From Hesseltinella vesiculosa (Eukaryota > Mucoromycota > Mucoromycetes > Mucorales > Cunninghamellaceae), in NCBI GenBank assembly GCA_002104935.1, contig MCGT01000025.1, positions 62,001 to 126,000 of the forward strand: a DNA stretch of 64,000 nt. The letters run 5' to 3'. The notes below the pieces were generated by a model. The model had not been told where the DNA came from. It made no database searches and worked only from the letters and a program-made list of their open reading frames with translations. The translations under genes were made by a program, and so were the position numbers. This document shows, one piece after another, positions 43,034 through 53,637 of the stretch (position 1 is its first letter; each line of letters opens with the position of its first letter).

Positions 43034-43569
43034 TTCTGTTGTCAATGGAAAGAAATAATAAAAAAGATGGGACCTGGGCTCCCCGCTTCTGTGTTTGGCA
43101 CACAGTCTCCGCCCCGGCCGATCCTTGACGCAGACAGGCCCCTTTTTCCTTTTTCTCTGGCCACTTGCCAAGATTTTAAAAATAGCATCTTTCCTACAGT
43201 GTGGCGTATAGTTCTATGGCTATTGTTTGATTCCAAGAACCCGGAGTGATTTCTTGGATCTGATTTTGCTGCAAGCAAAAAGTGAGCCGTTGTCTTTTTG
43301 AATAGGCATCCATGAGTCCTTTTTTTTTTTTTTTGGGTACTTTTCCTCGTTCTATGTTACAGCTGTATCCAAGGATCATATACATAGCTTCTAGATGTAG
43401 CCAACCCATACGGTTTACAGGCGACAAACGAATGCCAATGTTGCAAACCTTGAGACGCCAACCTTGGATTCTTGGCAGCCATCGGAGCCTACAAATAGCA
43501 GGCTTTTTTTTTTTTTTGGGCAAGGACTGTGCACTTGTACTTTTTTTCCCACTTTACCACGAACGCATT
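43034..43569. promoter_or_regulatory. Divergent upstream region, 283-aa protein / YSC84-like
   Basis: 536 bp between divergent starts with two long T runs (43320-43334, 43504-43517). No gene or defined element. Confidence 0.4.
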
Positions 43570-45513
43570 ATGAGCGATCTCACAAGTAAGTCATCCTTAT
43601 GACGAAAAAAAAAAGCCATGAGCTCACCTTGTTATCTTTCTATGCATAACAGAGGACATCAAACGGGCAGAAACGATCCTTCATTCGTTCACAGGTAATA
43701 CTGCTGCTGAACACTAGCATATGAGATAACGTCGTTTTCTATCATAGACTCTAGTTTGAAGGCAGACATCAAGACCATTATCCCTCCTTCGATCTTAGCA
43801 AAAGCTCATGGGATTGTGTTTATTCGCCTGTACCGAGCCGGGTTTCTGATTTCAGCAAAAGGCGGCACGGGTATTATCATTGCAAGGTAAGACGTCCGCT
43901 TTTGACCTGTCGTCATTGCTCATTTCTTTTTCTTTCTTTTTTTTTTTTTTTTTTGGCATGGGCAGAATGCCTGATGGCAGTAAGTGATGCAACAAGACTC
44001 TGGCCTTTGTGGCTCAGTGTTCTCATATGATTTCCTTGCTTTCTAGGCTGGTCGGCTCCTTCTGGTGTCAGCATGACGTCAGTCGTAAGTCAGTGGGTGT
44101 GGTCAGGGCCACTTTCTTACGCAGCACCTATTTTTTTTTTTTACTGCTATGTACAGGGTGTAGGGCATTTGATCGGCGGTGAAATCATCGATTCAGTGAT
44201 CGTGATGAACTACCGTGGTGCTGTCAAGGCCTTTTACGATGCCGGCGGACAGATTCAACTGGGCGTTGGTGTCTCCATTTCAGCTGGACCCGTTGGCCGA
44301 GCTGCGGAAATCGCAGCTTCCGCCGGTTCCAAGCATGTGGCTGCTACTTATGCTTATAGGTAAACAACTGAAACAGTAAACAGAGTGGCTCAATGACTCC
44401 CTTTCTTTTATGACGGCAGCGCATCCAAAGGGTTGTTTGTCGGTAAGAGAGTAAACCACGTGCCACAAGACCCACCAACCTCACTTCTCGTCTCTCGCAG
44501 GTTACTCGTTTGAGGGGTCTCGCATCACAGAACGAGCCCAGATCAACGCTTCCTTTTACGGCCGTCCCATCACAGCCGCCGAAGTCTTGAATGGCGCTGT
44601 GCCTCCTCCTATGGCTGCCAAAGGCTTGTATGACAAGCTGTACGCCTTGGGAGCTGCTGGCCCTCAGCCAGGGGTGGTGTTTGGACCCGTCAAATCAGCT
44701 CAGTACTCAATGCCTCCCTCCCCTTCCTCCATCACCACGCCAGTCTCGCCATTCCCGCCTCCTCTTCCTCCCCACCCAACCGCCGGCAAGCAGCCCCACA
44801 GCTTCAGCGTCGTGCCCACATCACCAACCAACAGCGTCAGTTCGGTTCCGGACGGAGGGAAGGCTGCTTCTGCCATGGGCCGCACCTCTCTACAGCCCTC
44901 CGCCTCCATTCGCAACCCGCCTCCCACTAACCCTCGTCTGGCCAACAATCAAGCGGCGGATGCTGCGTCGTCCCCTCACGTCGCATTTATGGAAGATCTC
45001 GTCGAACCTCCACCATCGTACGAGACTGCCGTTGGCTCACCCATCCCTCCATCGGCGAATGCCGCGCCTGGGCCTCCCACGACCACCATGGCCTCGCTCC
45101 CTCCTCCCTCTGCCGCCTCGGAAAAAGCAGCCATGGCAAACACCCTGTCCAACCCTACCCCCGCCAGTGTCCCACCTCCACCACCTGCAGCCACGCCTGA
45201 TGTTCTGGTGCCTATTCTGATGCCCACCACAGCCCCAACTGCTGCCGCCCCACTCACAACCGTACCTGGTCCTCTCCTCGATACCAACACCACCAGCCAT
45301 ACCCAGCCTACCGTCGATGCTTCTACGCAAAAAGGATTTGTGGTTGTTGCTAAATATGACTTCCATGGTCAGGAAGCCACCGATCTCTCGTTCATGGCCG
45401 GCGATTATATCATTGTCACCAACTGGACCGAGTCAAGGGACAGCTGGTGGCATGGTGTTGTTGGTAACCGAAGTGGCAACTTTCCTGCAAACTACACAAA
45501 CGACATGGAATGA
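43570..45513 (+). CDS. YSC84/SH3YL1-type SYLF-SH3 actin-patch protein
   Basis: Lipid- and actin-binding endocytic protein (yeast Ysc84/Lsb3, animal SH3YL1). Eight exons: 43570-43585, 43653-43694, 43748-43886, 43966-43979, 44047-44084, 44157-44359, 44420-44442, 44501-45513; about 495 aa. The SYLF domain occupies residues ~6-225: IIPPSILAKAHGIVFIRLYR, FLISAKGGTGIIIAR, WSAPSGVSM, GHLIGGEIIDSVIVMN, QLGVGVSISAGPVGR, SKGLFVGYSFEGSRI. Then comes a long Pro/Ser/Thr-rich linker with many PPP stretches, and a C-terminal SH3 domain (VVVAKYDFHGQEATDLSFMA, DSWWHGVVGNRSGNFPANY). One exon is only 14 nt and others 16 and 23 nt; every junction keeps frame. Confidence 0.94.
43966..43979 (+). other. 14-nt internal micro-exon in the YSC84-like gene
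   Basis: AATGCCTGATGGCA lies between GGGCAG and GTAAGTG. It supplies MPDG, joining IIIAR to SWSAPSGV as in all SYLF proteins. Skipping it would shift frame. Confidence 0.85.
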
Positions 45514-45807
45514 TCGCCAGCACCCTTCTTTTTTTCATCCCGCCGATGATCTTTGTCATTTTTTTTTCCAAATCAGCGCATTTTTTTTTTTTAATCTTGC
45601 TTCATACCGTTTTACTCATTCTATTCAGCTCTAAATAAAACCGTGCTACTTGATCGGGTAGCCATAGAATCTTTTCATGAAGAATAAGGTAGGCAACGAA
45701 AACAGAAGCGCCGTCTGCTCGGCCATTCTCTTTTTTTCTGCTGCTTGGTCTGCACGCAAAAACCCGTCACCTTACTTCAACGGCTGGCGAAGGAGCTGGT
45801 CCAGTAG
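45514..45807. other. 3' region of the YSC84-like gene
   Basis: 3' UTR with T runs. It holds a possible short first exon (ATGAAGAATAAG at 45677-45688, followed by GTAGGC) for the tentative gene that starts at 45808. Confidence 0.35.
45634..45639 (+). terminator. Polyadenylation signal for the YSC84-like gene
   Basis: AATAAA 120 nt after the stop codon. Confidence 0.5.
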
Positions 45808-45998
45808 ATGTCAGAAACAAATATCGTCATGTCAATGCTGCAGGCGATTCAGGAGCCCGCCGTTGGCACGGTTCGCGAGACTAGCGGAAAAACATCGTTT
45901 GAAAGGGCATTCGGGTCTGCTGCTCCTTGGGCGCTATGCATATCTGTGCTCATTGTGAGCAAAATTGAACTCCGGATCCCCCTCTTATTTTTTTTTTC

Positions 45999-46037
<39 letters not shown>

Positions 46038-46171
46038 GATGTTAGCCAGAAGAATCATCGACTTTGATGGATCTTTGGTTGCATGCCATTGTCGAATATT
46101 CAAAAAGTTTGGGGAGCGGAAGAGGTGGCACACGTTTTTTTTTGAATGCCCGGCTGACCTGGTCCACGTAG
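45808..46171 (+). CDS. Tentative small two-exon gene, product unknown
   Basis: Exon 1 (45808-45954) reads MSETNIVMSMLQAIQEPAVG and on to APWALCISVLI; a GTGAGC donor and a GTTAG acceptor bracket an intron containing the (CT)n repeat; exon 2 (46046-46171) reads PEESSTLMDLWLHAIVEYSK before a stop. Joined length 90 aa, in frame. An extra 5' exon (45677-45688, phase 0) is possible. Composition is helical and non-repetitive, but nothing is recognised, the 3' part runs into a T homopolymer (FFL), and it could equally be a decayed gene. Low confidence. Confidence 0.3.
46002..46034 (+). repeat. (CT)n microsatellite
   Basis: About 16 uninterrupted CT units, counted directly. Confidence 0.85.
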
Positions 46172-46760
46172 TTCTTCCGCATTCGTGATTTTCTTTTGGG
46201 AACTTTGTGGTTCCATGGAAAAGAGAGAAAAAGACCATTTCATTTCTGTGGGGTGTGGTTGAAATGGCCATGATACGGTTTGTCATTTTTTTTTTTTCAA
46301 AGTGGACAATGTGCTATGGCTGCTGAGCAAGTGGGGATGATCGGCGAGGGAGGCATCCCCAAGGTTTCAATCTATTGGAAACACCAATGACAAGGAGTGG
46401 GTCACCGAGGTCATGGGAGATTGGGTTCCCGCCCATGTTTCAACCAAAAAAAAAGATCTTTCACCCACACAGTCCATGTTATCTTGAGCATTTTTTTTCT
46501 TTATATAAAAAAAGAGGGGACAGGAAAAAAAAAAAGATAATTATAACAACAGAAAAAAGGAAGAAGACTATCAAGGGAAAAAAAAAAAAAGAGAAAGTGG
46601 ATAGCCAATAAGAATATGTAAAAAGGAAGAAAAAGAAAAGAAAAACTACGGCAGGACAGGAGATGTGTACAGGAAAATAAAAAGTTGCGGTCAAGGGAGG
46701 TTTGGAGGAGAGAGACGGGTGAGGGGGGTAAAAAAAAAAAAAGAGGAGCAAGGAAAGCGA
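46172..46760. other. Intergenic, A-rich region at the 3' end of the Ser/Pro-rich gene
   Basis: No supported gene. From 46440 on the plus strand is A-rich with many short A runs (mirror of a T-rich 3' UTR of the minus-strand gene). Confidence 0.4.
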
Positions 46761-47717
46761 TCAAGTGACAGGGACGCCAAAGAGGTTGTGAAGGCGACGG
46801 TTTGGGTCATCCATGGGGTGTCTTTGGATGGGACGATCGCCGATGGTACCAAGCGGATAAGTAGAAGAAGGGCCAGCCATTCCCAACCATTCCAACGAAG
46901 GGGCACGAAGCGGAGGTGGAGGGAGGGAAGCGTAGTAACGGCGAGGATCGATGACGAGATCCAAAGGTGAGGAAGGATGGCGAAGGGAAAAGGAGGCGTC
47001 GTGAAGTGGAGAGCAGGGTTCGGATCGAGATTTGAGTTGATAGGCAGGCTGGTGCCAGCCATTCCAGTGACCACCGGTCCAAGAGCGCATGAAATTCAAA
47101 AACCTGGTTTTTTCTTCGTCGGAAACAGCAGAGGGGAGGTCGTTCCAGAGCGATGGTCGAGGAAAAGGTGGAGGGGCGTCGTCGGGAGGTGTGCAGAGGG
47201 TGTTAGAGGTCGGCGGTGACGAAGATGCGGATGAGATGGAGGATGCGGATGTGGAGGAGGTGGATGAGGAGGATGAGGATGAGGATGAGAAATGAGCCGC
47301 AGCGGAGAGAGGTGGGTCGGTGGCGGTGGGAGGGGAGTGGATTAATGATGCAGATGGTGGAATTGGAATAGACGGTGAATGGGTAGGTGTTGTAGGTGTA
47401 GGTGGAATCGTGGAGGGAGTATGCTGAGGTTGTGAAAGGCTATGGTCGGATATCAAACTAGGCGAGGATAACGGCACAGACGACATGGATTTTGGTCGTA
47501 GAGGAGGATGTTTTTTATCACTGGCCTTTGGTACCATGGATTTCAACCGTTCGATTTCTTGTTGATAGTTGATGGACGTTTTCATACCGGCAAAAGGATC
47601 CATATCCGGGGGTAAAGGCCGACTGGACGACTTGCGTTTCCCATCCGATCCCCGTCGTTTATCCGAATCTTCAGACCAACGTTGCTTGCTTCTTGACAGT
47701 CGTTTGCTTTCCATCAT
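46761..47717 (-). CDS. Hypothetical Ser/Pro-rich protein, 318 aa
   Basis: Single exon on the minus strand. The N-terminus is basic (MMESKRLSRSKQRWSEDSDK), then DPFAGMKTSINYQQEIERLK; a long disordered Ser/Thr/Pro block includes a run of about 9 Ser (TCC/TCT codons); the C-terminal third is richer in aromatics (EEKTRFLNFMRSWTGG, HWNGWHQPAYQLKSRSEP, DPRRYYASLPPPP) and ends LHNLFGVPVT. The conserved-looking C-terminal segment suggests a short binding domain, but I cannot name it. Probably nuclear or cytosolic; no signal peptide or membrane segment. Confidence 0.6.
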   Translation of the reverse strand: MMESKRLSRSKQRWSEDSDKRRGSDGKRKSSSRPLPPDMDPFAGMKTSINYQQEIERLKSMVPKASDKKHPPLRPKSMSSVPLSSPSLISDHSLSQPQHTPSTIPPTPTTPTHSPSIPIPPSASLIHSPPTATDPPLSAAAHFSSSSSSSSSTSSTSASSISSASSSPPTSNTLCTPPDDAPPPFPRPSLWNDLPSAVSDEEKTRFLNFMRSWTGGHWNGWHQPAYQLKSRSEPCSPLHDASFSLRHPSSPLDLVIDPRRYYASLPPPPLRAPSLEWLGMAGPSSTYPLGTIGDRPIQRHPMDDPNRRLHNLFGVPVT

Positions 47718-48592
47718 TCAGGGAAAGGAAAATAAAAAGAGTTCAACAATAAAATAAAAAAGAGGCGTAGGGTAGCGTTTCTAAACAGGTGTAGAGTGGT
47801 GTAGTTATAGAGGGTGATACGTGCAATAAATAAGAGGAATACGAGTATTTACAAAAAAAAAAAAAAAAAAGGTGTTGTGTGTCGTTGGAGGGTGATATAA
47901 AACAAAGATAAAGGAATCCAAAAAATAAGAGAGATATTGTAATTGTTTAGAACAACAACAAAAAAAAAAAGATGCGAGTAGGGTAGGTGATGAGAAAAAA
48001 AAAAGAAGGAGGGATTGTAATACACACAAACTAACAAAAGTCAAAAAGTTGTTGTTGTATAAATACGAATGAAAGGTTAATGGGATGAAAAAGGCATGAT
48101 ATGGGGTAACAACACAAATCGTTCCAAAGGACGAATGGATTTCAAGTAAATTCGGTAAGGAGAATAAGTAAGAAGAAGAGAGGATGGGATGGGATGAAAA
48201 GGGCAAAAAAAGAAAAAAGAAAGAGCGAGAGAGAAAGAGAAAAAAAACACAAGGCGAGAAAAAAAAAAAAAATAACCGTCGGTGCGGGCTCTCAAAATTA
48301 CCAAATTTGGCTTCACTGCGAAAACGGGAATCCTGAGTGGCTTTCATGTCATTGGCCTCCTTGCAAAAAAAAAAAAAAAGATCATCGACTTGGCTATACA
48401 CGTGCTTTGAAAAAAATAAACAACAAACACGGGCTTGTATCACCCTTTTTTTCTTTTCTTTTTGTAACGATGGTCAATGCGACAGTTCCCAACCTTTTTT
48501 GTTTTGCCTCTTCTAAAGAGGGGGGGGGGGTCAATGATAGGGCAGGGAGCTATTTTTGGGCTGCATGATGAATGCGAAAAGATGGACGCTTT
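47718..48592. other. A-rich intergenic region
   Basis: 875 bp, strongly A-rich on the plus strand with 18-A (47851-47870) and 15-A runs and a GGATGGGATGGGATG repeat (48182-48196). It is the promoter/5' leader of the Ser/Pro-rich gene and the 3' end of the next minus-strand gene. A G run of 10 lies at 48520-48529. No coding signal. Confidence 0.45.
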
Positions 48593-49381
48593 TTACTTGG
48601 CATTGATGTCTCTAAATTCGCCTTCAATAACGCGGCCATGAGGCTGTGTAGGCTGCAGAGGGACTTGTTGCTGGAAATAAGGTGAGGACAGGATGATTTG
48701 TTTGAGCTGGATGTGGCCGGTGTCGTCGTTGACGACGGCCTGGCAGGAAATCATGCATCCGCCATTGTCGGCCTCGTTGGCGGATTCCATCCAGAAATCA
48801 AAGGTCAGCTGGGTGTGCATATGGGTTTGATGGTCGGGAGTGGTTGTGGAGGTGGTCAAGGAGCTTCGGGCATGAGTGGGCAAAAAGGACAGGTCGTTGA
48901 CGTGGTCCAGTTGAAAATGGTCGGTCAAGACATGGCGACCTTGGTCCGAGGAAGCCCATTGCTGGATACAGTGGATGACGTTTGCGCGGACTTGATCCTC
49001 GGCTCGATGCTGACCAACCTTGGTTTTCAGTGCTGCGTACAAGGATTGAGTGTTATTGGCCGTCAGCGGTAGATACTGCCACCATTGCGTCGTCTTTCGC
49101 CACAGTCGCCAGGCCATAAAAGCAGCCACGCCGCCACACAGAAAGAAAAAGCTCGGTCCAAAGGCCAAGCCGGCCAACACACTGGTGCCTACAACCCCAG
49201 CCAACACGGCTCGTCGTTGTGTAGGTGAAGCTGTCATCAAGGCGACAGGGATTTTCCACCAGTGAAGCTGACGCTGTTGGAGAGCATAGCTGGGTCTGTA
49301 CAAGGGTGAGGTTCGGGTGGCATGGGCGATGGTCGGACGGAGAGCTGTGGATCGTATTAGCGTTGATGTATAACGTTGCAT
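48593..49381 (-). CDS. Putative mitochondrial inner-membrane protein, unknown function
   Basis: Single exon, 262 aa from the ATG at 49381. The N-terminus is Arg/Ser/Thr-rich with no acids (MQRYTSTLIRSTALRPTIAH), a good mitochondrial presequence. Two adjacent hydrophobic segments (AVLAGVVGTSVLAGLAF and FFFLCGGVAAFMAWRLW, residues ~58-92) form a hairpin. The remainder is a soluble domain with TFDFWMESANEADNGGCMIS and IQLKQIILSSPYFQQ. The overall layout recalls TIM44-like/NTF2-like mitochondrial proteins, but no diagnostic motif was seen, so no function is given. A non-ATG in-frame extension (GTG, 49390) was not used. Confidence 0.65.
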   Translation of the reverse strand: MQRYTSTLIRSTALRPTIAHATRTSPLYRPSYALQQRQLHWWKIPVALMTASPTQRRAVLAGVVGTSVLAGLAFGPSFFFLCGGVAAFMAWRLWRKTTQWWQYLPLTANNTQSLYAALKTKVGQHRAEDQVRANVIHCIQQWASSDQGRHVLTDHFQLDHVNDLSFLPTHARSSLTTSTTTPDHQTHMHTQLTFDFWMESANEADNGGCMISCQAVVNDDTGHIQLKQIILSSPYFQQQVPLQPTQPHGRVIEGEFRDINAK

Positions 49382-49474
49382 GGTCGTCACGAAGAAAAAG
49401 AAGAGAAAGAGGTTTTTTTTATTTTATTTTTTTTTATTTTTGTGCACACCTGCTTTAAAAAAAATTCCGACAAG

Positions 49475-50212
49475 TTACAGATCTTTTTTGATGTCTTCAA
49501 ACTTAGCTTTGATGGCATCCATGTTGGTTTCCATGGGTTTCCAAGACAATGACAGACCAGCATTGGCATCTGGCTTTTGAATCACATGAAAGTGGACATG
49601 CGGCACAGCCTAAATCAAAAATTAACATTAAAAAAAGAGTTGTCCTACATCCTTCGTCGCTTGCCTGATTTGCTAATGGGCCATTGTTCTAGAAAAGAAG
49701 TGAGTGAGGCATAAAAACGGTCAAGACAAGTTACCTGCAAGACATTGTATTGGTCAAACTTTGCCGCTTTGGCTATTTTTTTAGCAATGGGCAAAACGTC
49801 CTGGAGATATTCGTCGGGTAATTGGTGCATGAATTCGGCATGATCTAAAAAAAAAAAAAAGGTCAGCCTGGGAATTTCTTGCGCACTCGCTCAAGCTTAC
49901 ACTTGGGGATCACCAACTATTTGAAACAAAAGAGTGTGTGAAAAAGTGTCAGCCAGCTTGTTTCCTGTGGTCATTTACCGTGTGGCCTTCGCTGAGAGGC
50001 TCAATGTCCATAAAGGCAAAGCTACGATGGAATGATGAACGAGTGCAAGCAAGGCAAGGAAAGCTTACCTCTTGTCGGTTTCCATCAGTTGGAAGGAGGG
50101 AATCTTGCCACTGGAAAAAAAGTCAGACGCGTCTTGTGGGCATGAAGGAGGACTTTTACGTTATAATCTTGCAAAAAATACAGTCATCGCTGAGATGTTG
50201 ATGAGTAGACAT
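49475..50212 (-). CDS. HNT1: HIT-family nucleotide hydrolase (HINT/HNT1)
   Basis: Histidine-triad purine nucleoside phosphoramidase. Seven very small exons on the minus strand: 50160-50212, 50069-50110, 49979-50021, 49901-49916 (16 nt), 49735-49844, 49665-49688 (24 nt), 49475-49609; 140 aa, normal for HINT proteins. Seen: DDCIFCKIITGKIPSFQ, FAFMDIEPLSEGHTLVIPK, HAEFMHQLPDEYL, YNVLQNNGPLANQ and the catalytic triad AVPHVHFHVIQKP. The 24-nt exon encodes NNGPLANQ, and its following intron (49610-49664) needs a GC donor (GCAAGC). All phases sum correctly. It is divergent from eIF5. Confidence 0.93.
49610..49664 (-). other. GC-AG intron in the HINT gene
   Basis: Coding strand CAG|GCAAGCG ... GATTTAG|GCTGTG. 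Both sides phase 0, giving ANQ-AVPHVHFH. No usable GT donor. Confidence 0.8.
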
Positions 50213-50749
50213 GGTACGAATGGTGGAAGCTGATGTCAAACAAGAAAAAGAAGAACGTAACGCAAGCATGCAAAAGAAAAAGAGAAAAAAGAAAGCTTGA
50301 AACCCACCGTCAAAGAAACAGCGTGTGACGGTGATCGGAGCGGGAAAATGGATTGCCGTGTAGGCTCAAAAATCTTTTCTTTTTCTTGTTGCGTTTTTTT
50401 TTTGTTTTTCTTTTTTTTATTTACACATTAGCTTTTTTATTCTTTTTCCCCTTTGTATAAAAAACTAGTAATCCACCTCCTCCCTTTACCTCTTTACTCC
50501 AAAAAGGTCAATAGTTTTTTTTAGTAATAACTTAGTTCATGCATCTTTTATTTGACTGGATTCGATTCTCCAAACACGACGATAGTATAGAACATCAACA
50601 GTTTCCCAAGATCAAGAAGAAGCAACAAACCACCTAATATCTCTCTTTTTCTCTTACTCTCCAGAACCTCTTCATCATTTCTTTTTTTTTATCCCCATTT
50701 TCTTTTTTAACTTCCTTTTTACAAAGACTTTATCCCCCTTCCTATTAAC
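50213..50749. promoter_or_regulatory. Divergent upstream region, HINT / eIF5
   Basis: 537 bp between divergent starts; strongly pyrimidine-rich on the plus strand over the last 350 bp, as expected for a highly expressed translation-factor gene leader (inference). TATAAAAAACTAG near 50455 is a possible TATA element for eIF5. Confidence 0.45.
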
Positions 50750-52089
50750 ATGGCTGCTATCAACGTTCGTCGTGATGTGAAAGATTCTTTCTATCGGTAC
50801 AAGATGCCTCGTCTCATCTCAAAGGTAATGTTTCTATCACCAACAGGATCATCACTCATCCTCTTCCCAGGTCGAAGGCAAAGGCAACGGTATTAAAACC
50901 GTCGTACCCAACATGGTTGAAATCGCTCGAGCTCTTTCTCGTCCTCCCTCTTGTAAGCCCCAATAGACAAAAGGAGGAGAACTGACTTTTTCGATTTAGA
51001 TCCTACCAAGTATTTTGGTTGTGAACTTGGTGCCCAAGTCAAGTGTGATGACAAGAATGAACGGTATATTGTCAATGGTGAACATGACGCAGAAAAGCTA
51101 CAGACCGCTCTTGATGGATTTATCTCCAAATTTGTGTTGTGTGCTTCCTGTCGCAATCCTGAAACCGACATTGTAAGGTCTGACTTTCCCCAATCACCGC
51201 TGATTTTTTTTTTTTTTTTTTGATGGCTCAGATCGTGAAGGGTGACGATATTTTGATGGATTGCAAAGCCTGTGGTGCTCGCAACTTGGCCGACATGCGT
51301 CATAAACTGTCGACCTTTATTCTCAAGAATCCCCCTGCGGTGGCCTCCAAGAATGCCCGTAAACAGCGCAAGGCCGCCACTGCTCAAGCCAACGGAAGTG
51401 GTGAGCAAGCCGGATTTGTGCAAGATGACGAAGCATCAGATGATGACATCATCTCCCAACGCATCAACAAAGAAGCTGCTGGCTTGAGCATGGAAAGCAA
51501 GTTGGCCAACGAAGACTGGTCCGAAGACACCAGCGAAGCCGCCGTTGCCCAGCGCATGAAGGAACTGTCCGTCAAGGGCGTCGGCGCCTTTGCTGCCGAG
51601 GACGACGAAGACGAAGGCGAAAACAAATACGAAGCCTTTGGCGCTTGGCTGGATGAGCAGACCGATCCGTCCGACGAAGACATCCTGGCCAAGGCCGAAG
51701 AACTCGAAGTGCTGGGCAAGTACAAGGCCTGTCAAGTGCTTGTGCAATGTATCTTTGACGAGTCCATCGGCACCCAAATCCCCAAGCGAGCCAAGCTCTT
51801 GCGCAAGTTTGTCAGTGGCGAAAAACACCAAAAGGCCGTGCTCGGTGGATTGGAACGCCTGGTTGGTCTGGAATACAAAGATGCGCTGATCAAAAAGGTG
51901 CCTGGTATCCTCATGAAGCTCTATGACGTTGACATTATCGAAGACGATGTGTTTTTGAAATGGGGTGAAAAGCCCTCCAAGAAGTATGTGGACAAGGAAG
52001 TGTCCAAGCTAGTCAAGAAAGAAGCCAAGCCCTTCCTCGAATGGGTTGAAAATGCCTCTGAAGAAGAATCGGATGAAGACGACGAATGA
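50750..52089 (+). CDS. TIF5: Translation initiation factor eIF5
   Basis: GTPase-activating protein for eIF2 in start-codon selection. Four exons: 50750-50824, 50871-50952, 51000-51172, 51232-52089; 395 aa. The N-terminal domain opens [20 protein letters not shown] with the Arg (residues 7-8 region) needed for GAP activity in the family, then [32 protein letters not shown]. The zinc ribbon is [12 protein letters not shown] and CKACGARN. An acidic linker precedes the C-terminal W2/eIF4e-type HEAT domain ([14 protein letters not shown] segment seen as [38 protein letters not shown]) and AA-boxes ending EESDEDDE. Complete and normal length. Confidence 0.96.
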
Positions 52090-53637
52090 TCCTCATATCC
52101 TTAAAAAAACACAATAAACCTCGTTTAGCAAAGTGAAAAAAAAAAGGGGACGATCTGTGGTTTGCCTTGATGTTTTACAAAAAGGTTTTTGAAAACAGGT
52201 CGTGGCCGACGTTACATAGGAGAGGGAGGGGGAGGGGTTAAAAAAAAACCTTTATTTCATTTGGCTCGATTGATTGCCTTTATCAAAGAAAAGGAGGTCG
52301 ACCCCTCCTTCCCAATCAATGGCCCTGGCATTCACTAGATCTAGAACCACTACGCTATTTTTTTTTTTTTTTTAATACAACATGCTGTATTTTTTCCACC
52401 AGCTGCATGGCACAGGGCAAAACGCAAAACCAGCATAGCGTTGCCCAGTTTCAAGTGCACTCACTTCTTTTTCCTTACCAACATTCTGCCAAGGATCTCA
52501 TCCATGGAATAAACAAAGGGATACCACAAAGAGAAAAAAAAAATCCTGAACTGTCTGGCCAACCCATTGATCGATGGGGAAAATGTGACAAGCAGGTCCC
52601 AGAAAAAAAAAAAGGGGGGGGGGGCCGGTGGGGTTGACAGCGGAATGCGGCTTCCACTTTTTCAGCAGCAACTTCCCAAGCAGCCAAATAAAAAAAAAGT
52701 TGAACATGTGCACAAACGCGTCAGGTGCATCACCTATTTTTGACTTGCCTTTTATTTTTAGTGCCTTGCGCCTTGAAACCGGTCTTCTTGACCAAAACCT
52801 TAAAAACTTTGACAATCCTTTCATTGCGCCAGCACCGGCTACCTTTTTGACGAAATAAAAAAGAGCTGAACTATCTCTCTCTTTTACTCCACCTATCACT
52901 TACTCCGTGCACTGCTGTGTAGAAAAACCACCTCATTGTTCTTTTTTGGTTTTCTGAATGTTGTAAAAGGGCATTGCTGGGTGCAATTTGCCTCGGTCGC
53001 AAAAATAAAAAAAGAGACAGCGCTGTGTTACCTGCCATGTTGGGCCAGATCGTGACACCGACATGCCCCTTCATCAAATCAAATTTCAACTTTGCTACCA
53101 TGACCCATCCTGTCATGACAACCACGGTTATAATGATCTTTTCACTATTCTTTATTCATGCTGATTGCTCCTACTTTTTTTTCTTGCATGCAAAAGTCCT
53201 TAAAAATGACCTCTAATTAAAATCGTTTTGGATGCGCCACAAAGGGGACCTGTCATCCAGGACCCCTTTTCAATCTCCGCATTGACAAATCACAAAAACG
53301 TTGTTAAGCCAAATTGCTGCATTATAAGAGGGAAAAATAAGACGACCTCCCTCTCATTTTAATAATGTCATCCACCACTTCCCCTTGATTATTTTAATAA
53401 ATCCAAGTTTTAGAAGGTGTTGTGATTGAATGTTTTTGTGAATGTCTAAATCAAGCAACTCACAACCTATTTTTACGTGATAAAAAAAAAAAATAAAAGC
53501 AAGAAAAAAAGCCTTTTTGTTTTGTGTAACCATTGCCTCTTTTTTTGGATGAACCCAATTTTTTTTTTTTTTCGTTTCTTTTCTTTCTTTTTCTTGTTGA
53601 CACTTTTTTTATTCTTTAAAGAGGTCGGTACCTTGCA
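52090..53637. other. Longest intergenic region: chitin synthase upstream DNA
   Basis: 1.55 kb between eIF5 and the myosin-chitin synthase. Contains A, T and G runs (G run near 52614-52622), an inverted CTCATTTTAATAATG/TTATTTTAATAAATC AT-rich zone near 53357-53400, and a T/A-rich last 170 bp. Minus-strand frames near 52700-52890 (KGLSKFLRFWSRRPVSRRK) lack support. No gene is called; a large promoter is plausible. Confidence 0.45.
52113..52118 (+). terminator. Polyadenylation signal for eIF5
   Basis: AATAAA 24 nt after the stop codon. Confidence 0.5.

Noticed and set aside
46375..46764. Frames rich in Lys or Phe around the A-rich zone
   Set aside because: Products of A and T homopolymers in a 3' UTR.
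52498..52899. Minus-strand frame with a basic MKGLSKFLRFWSRR stretch
   Set aside because: Broken by A/T runs, no start context, no family match; not called as a gene.
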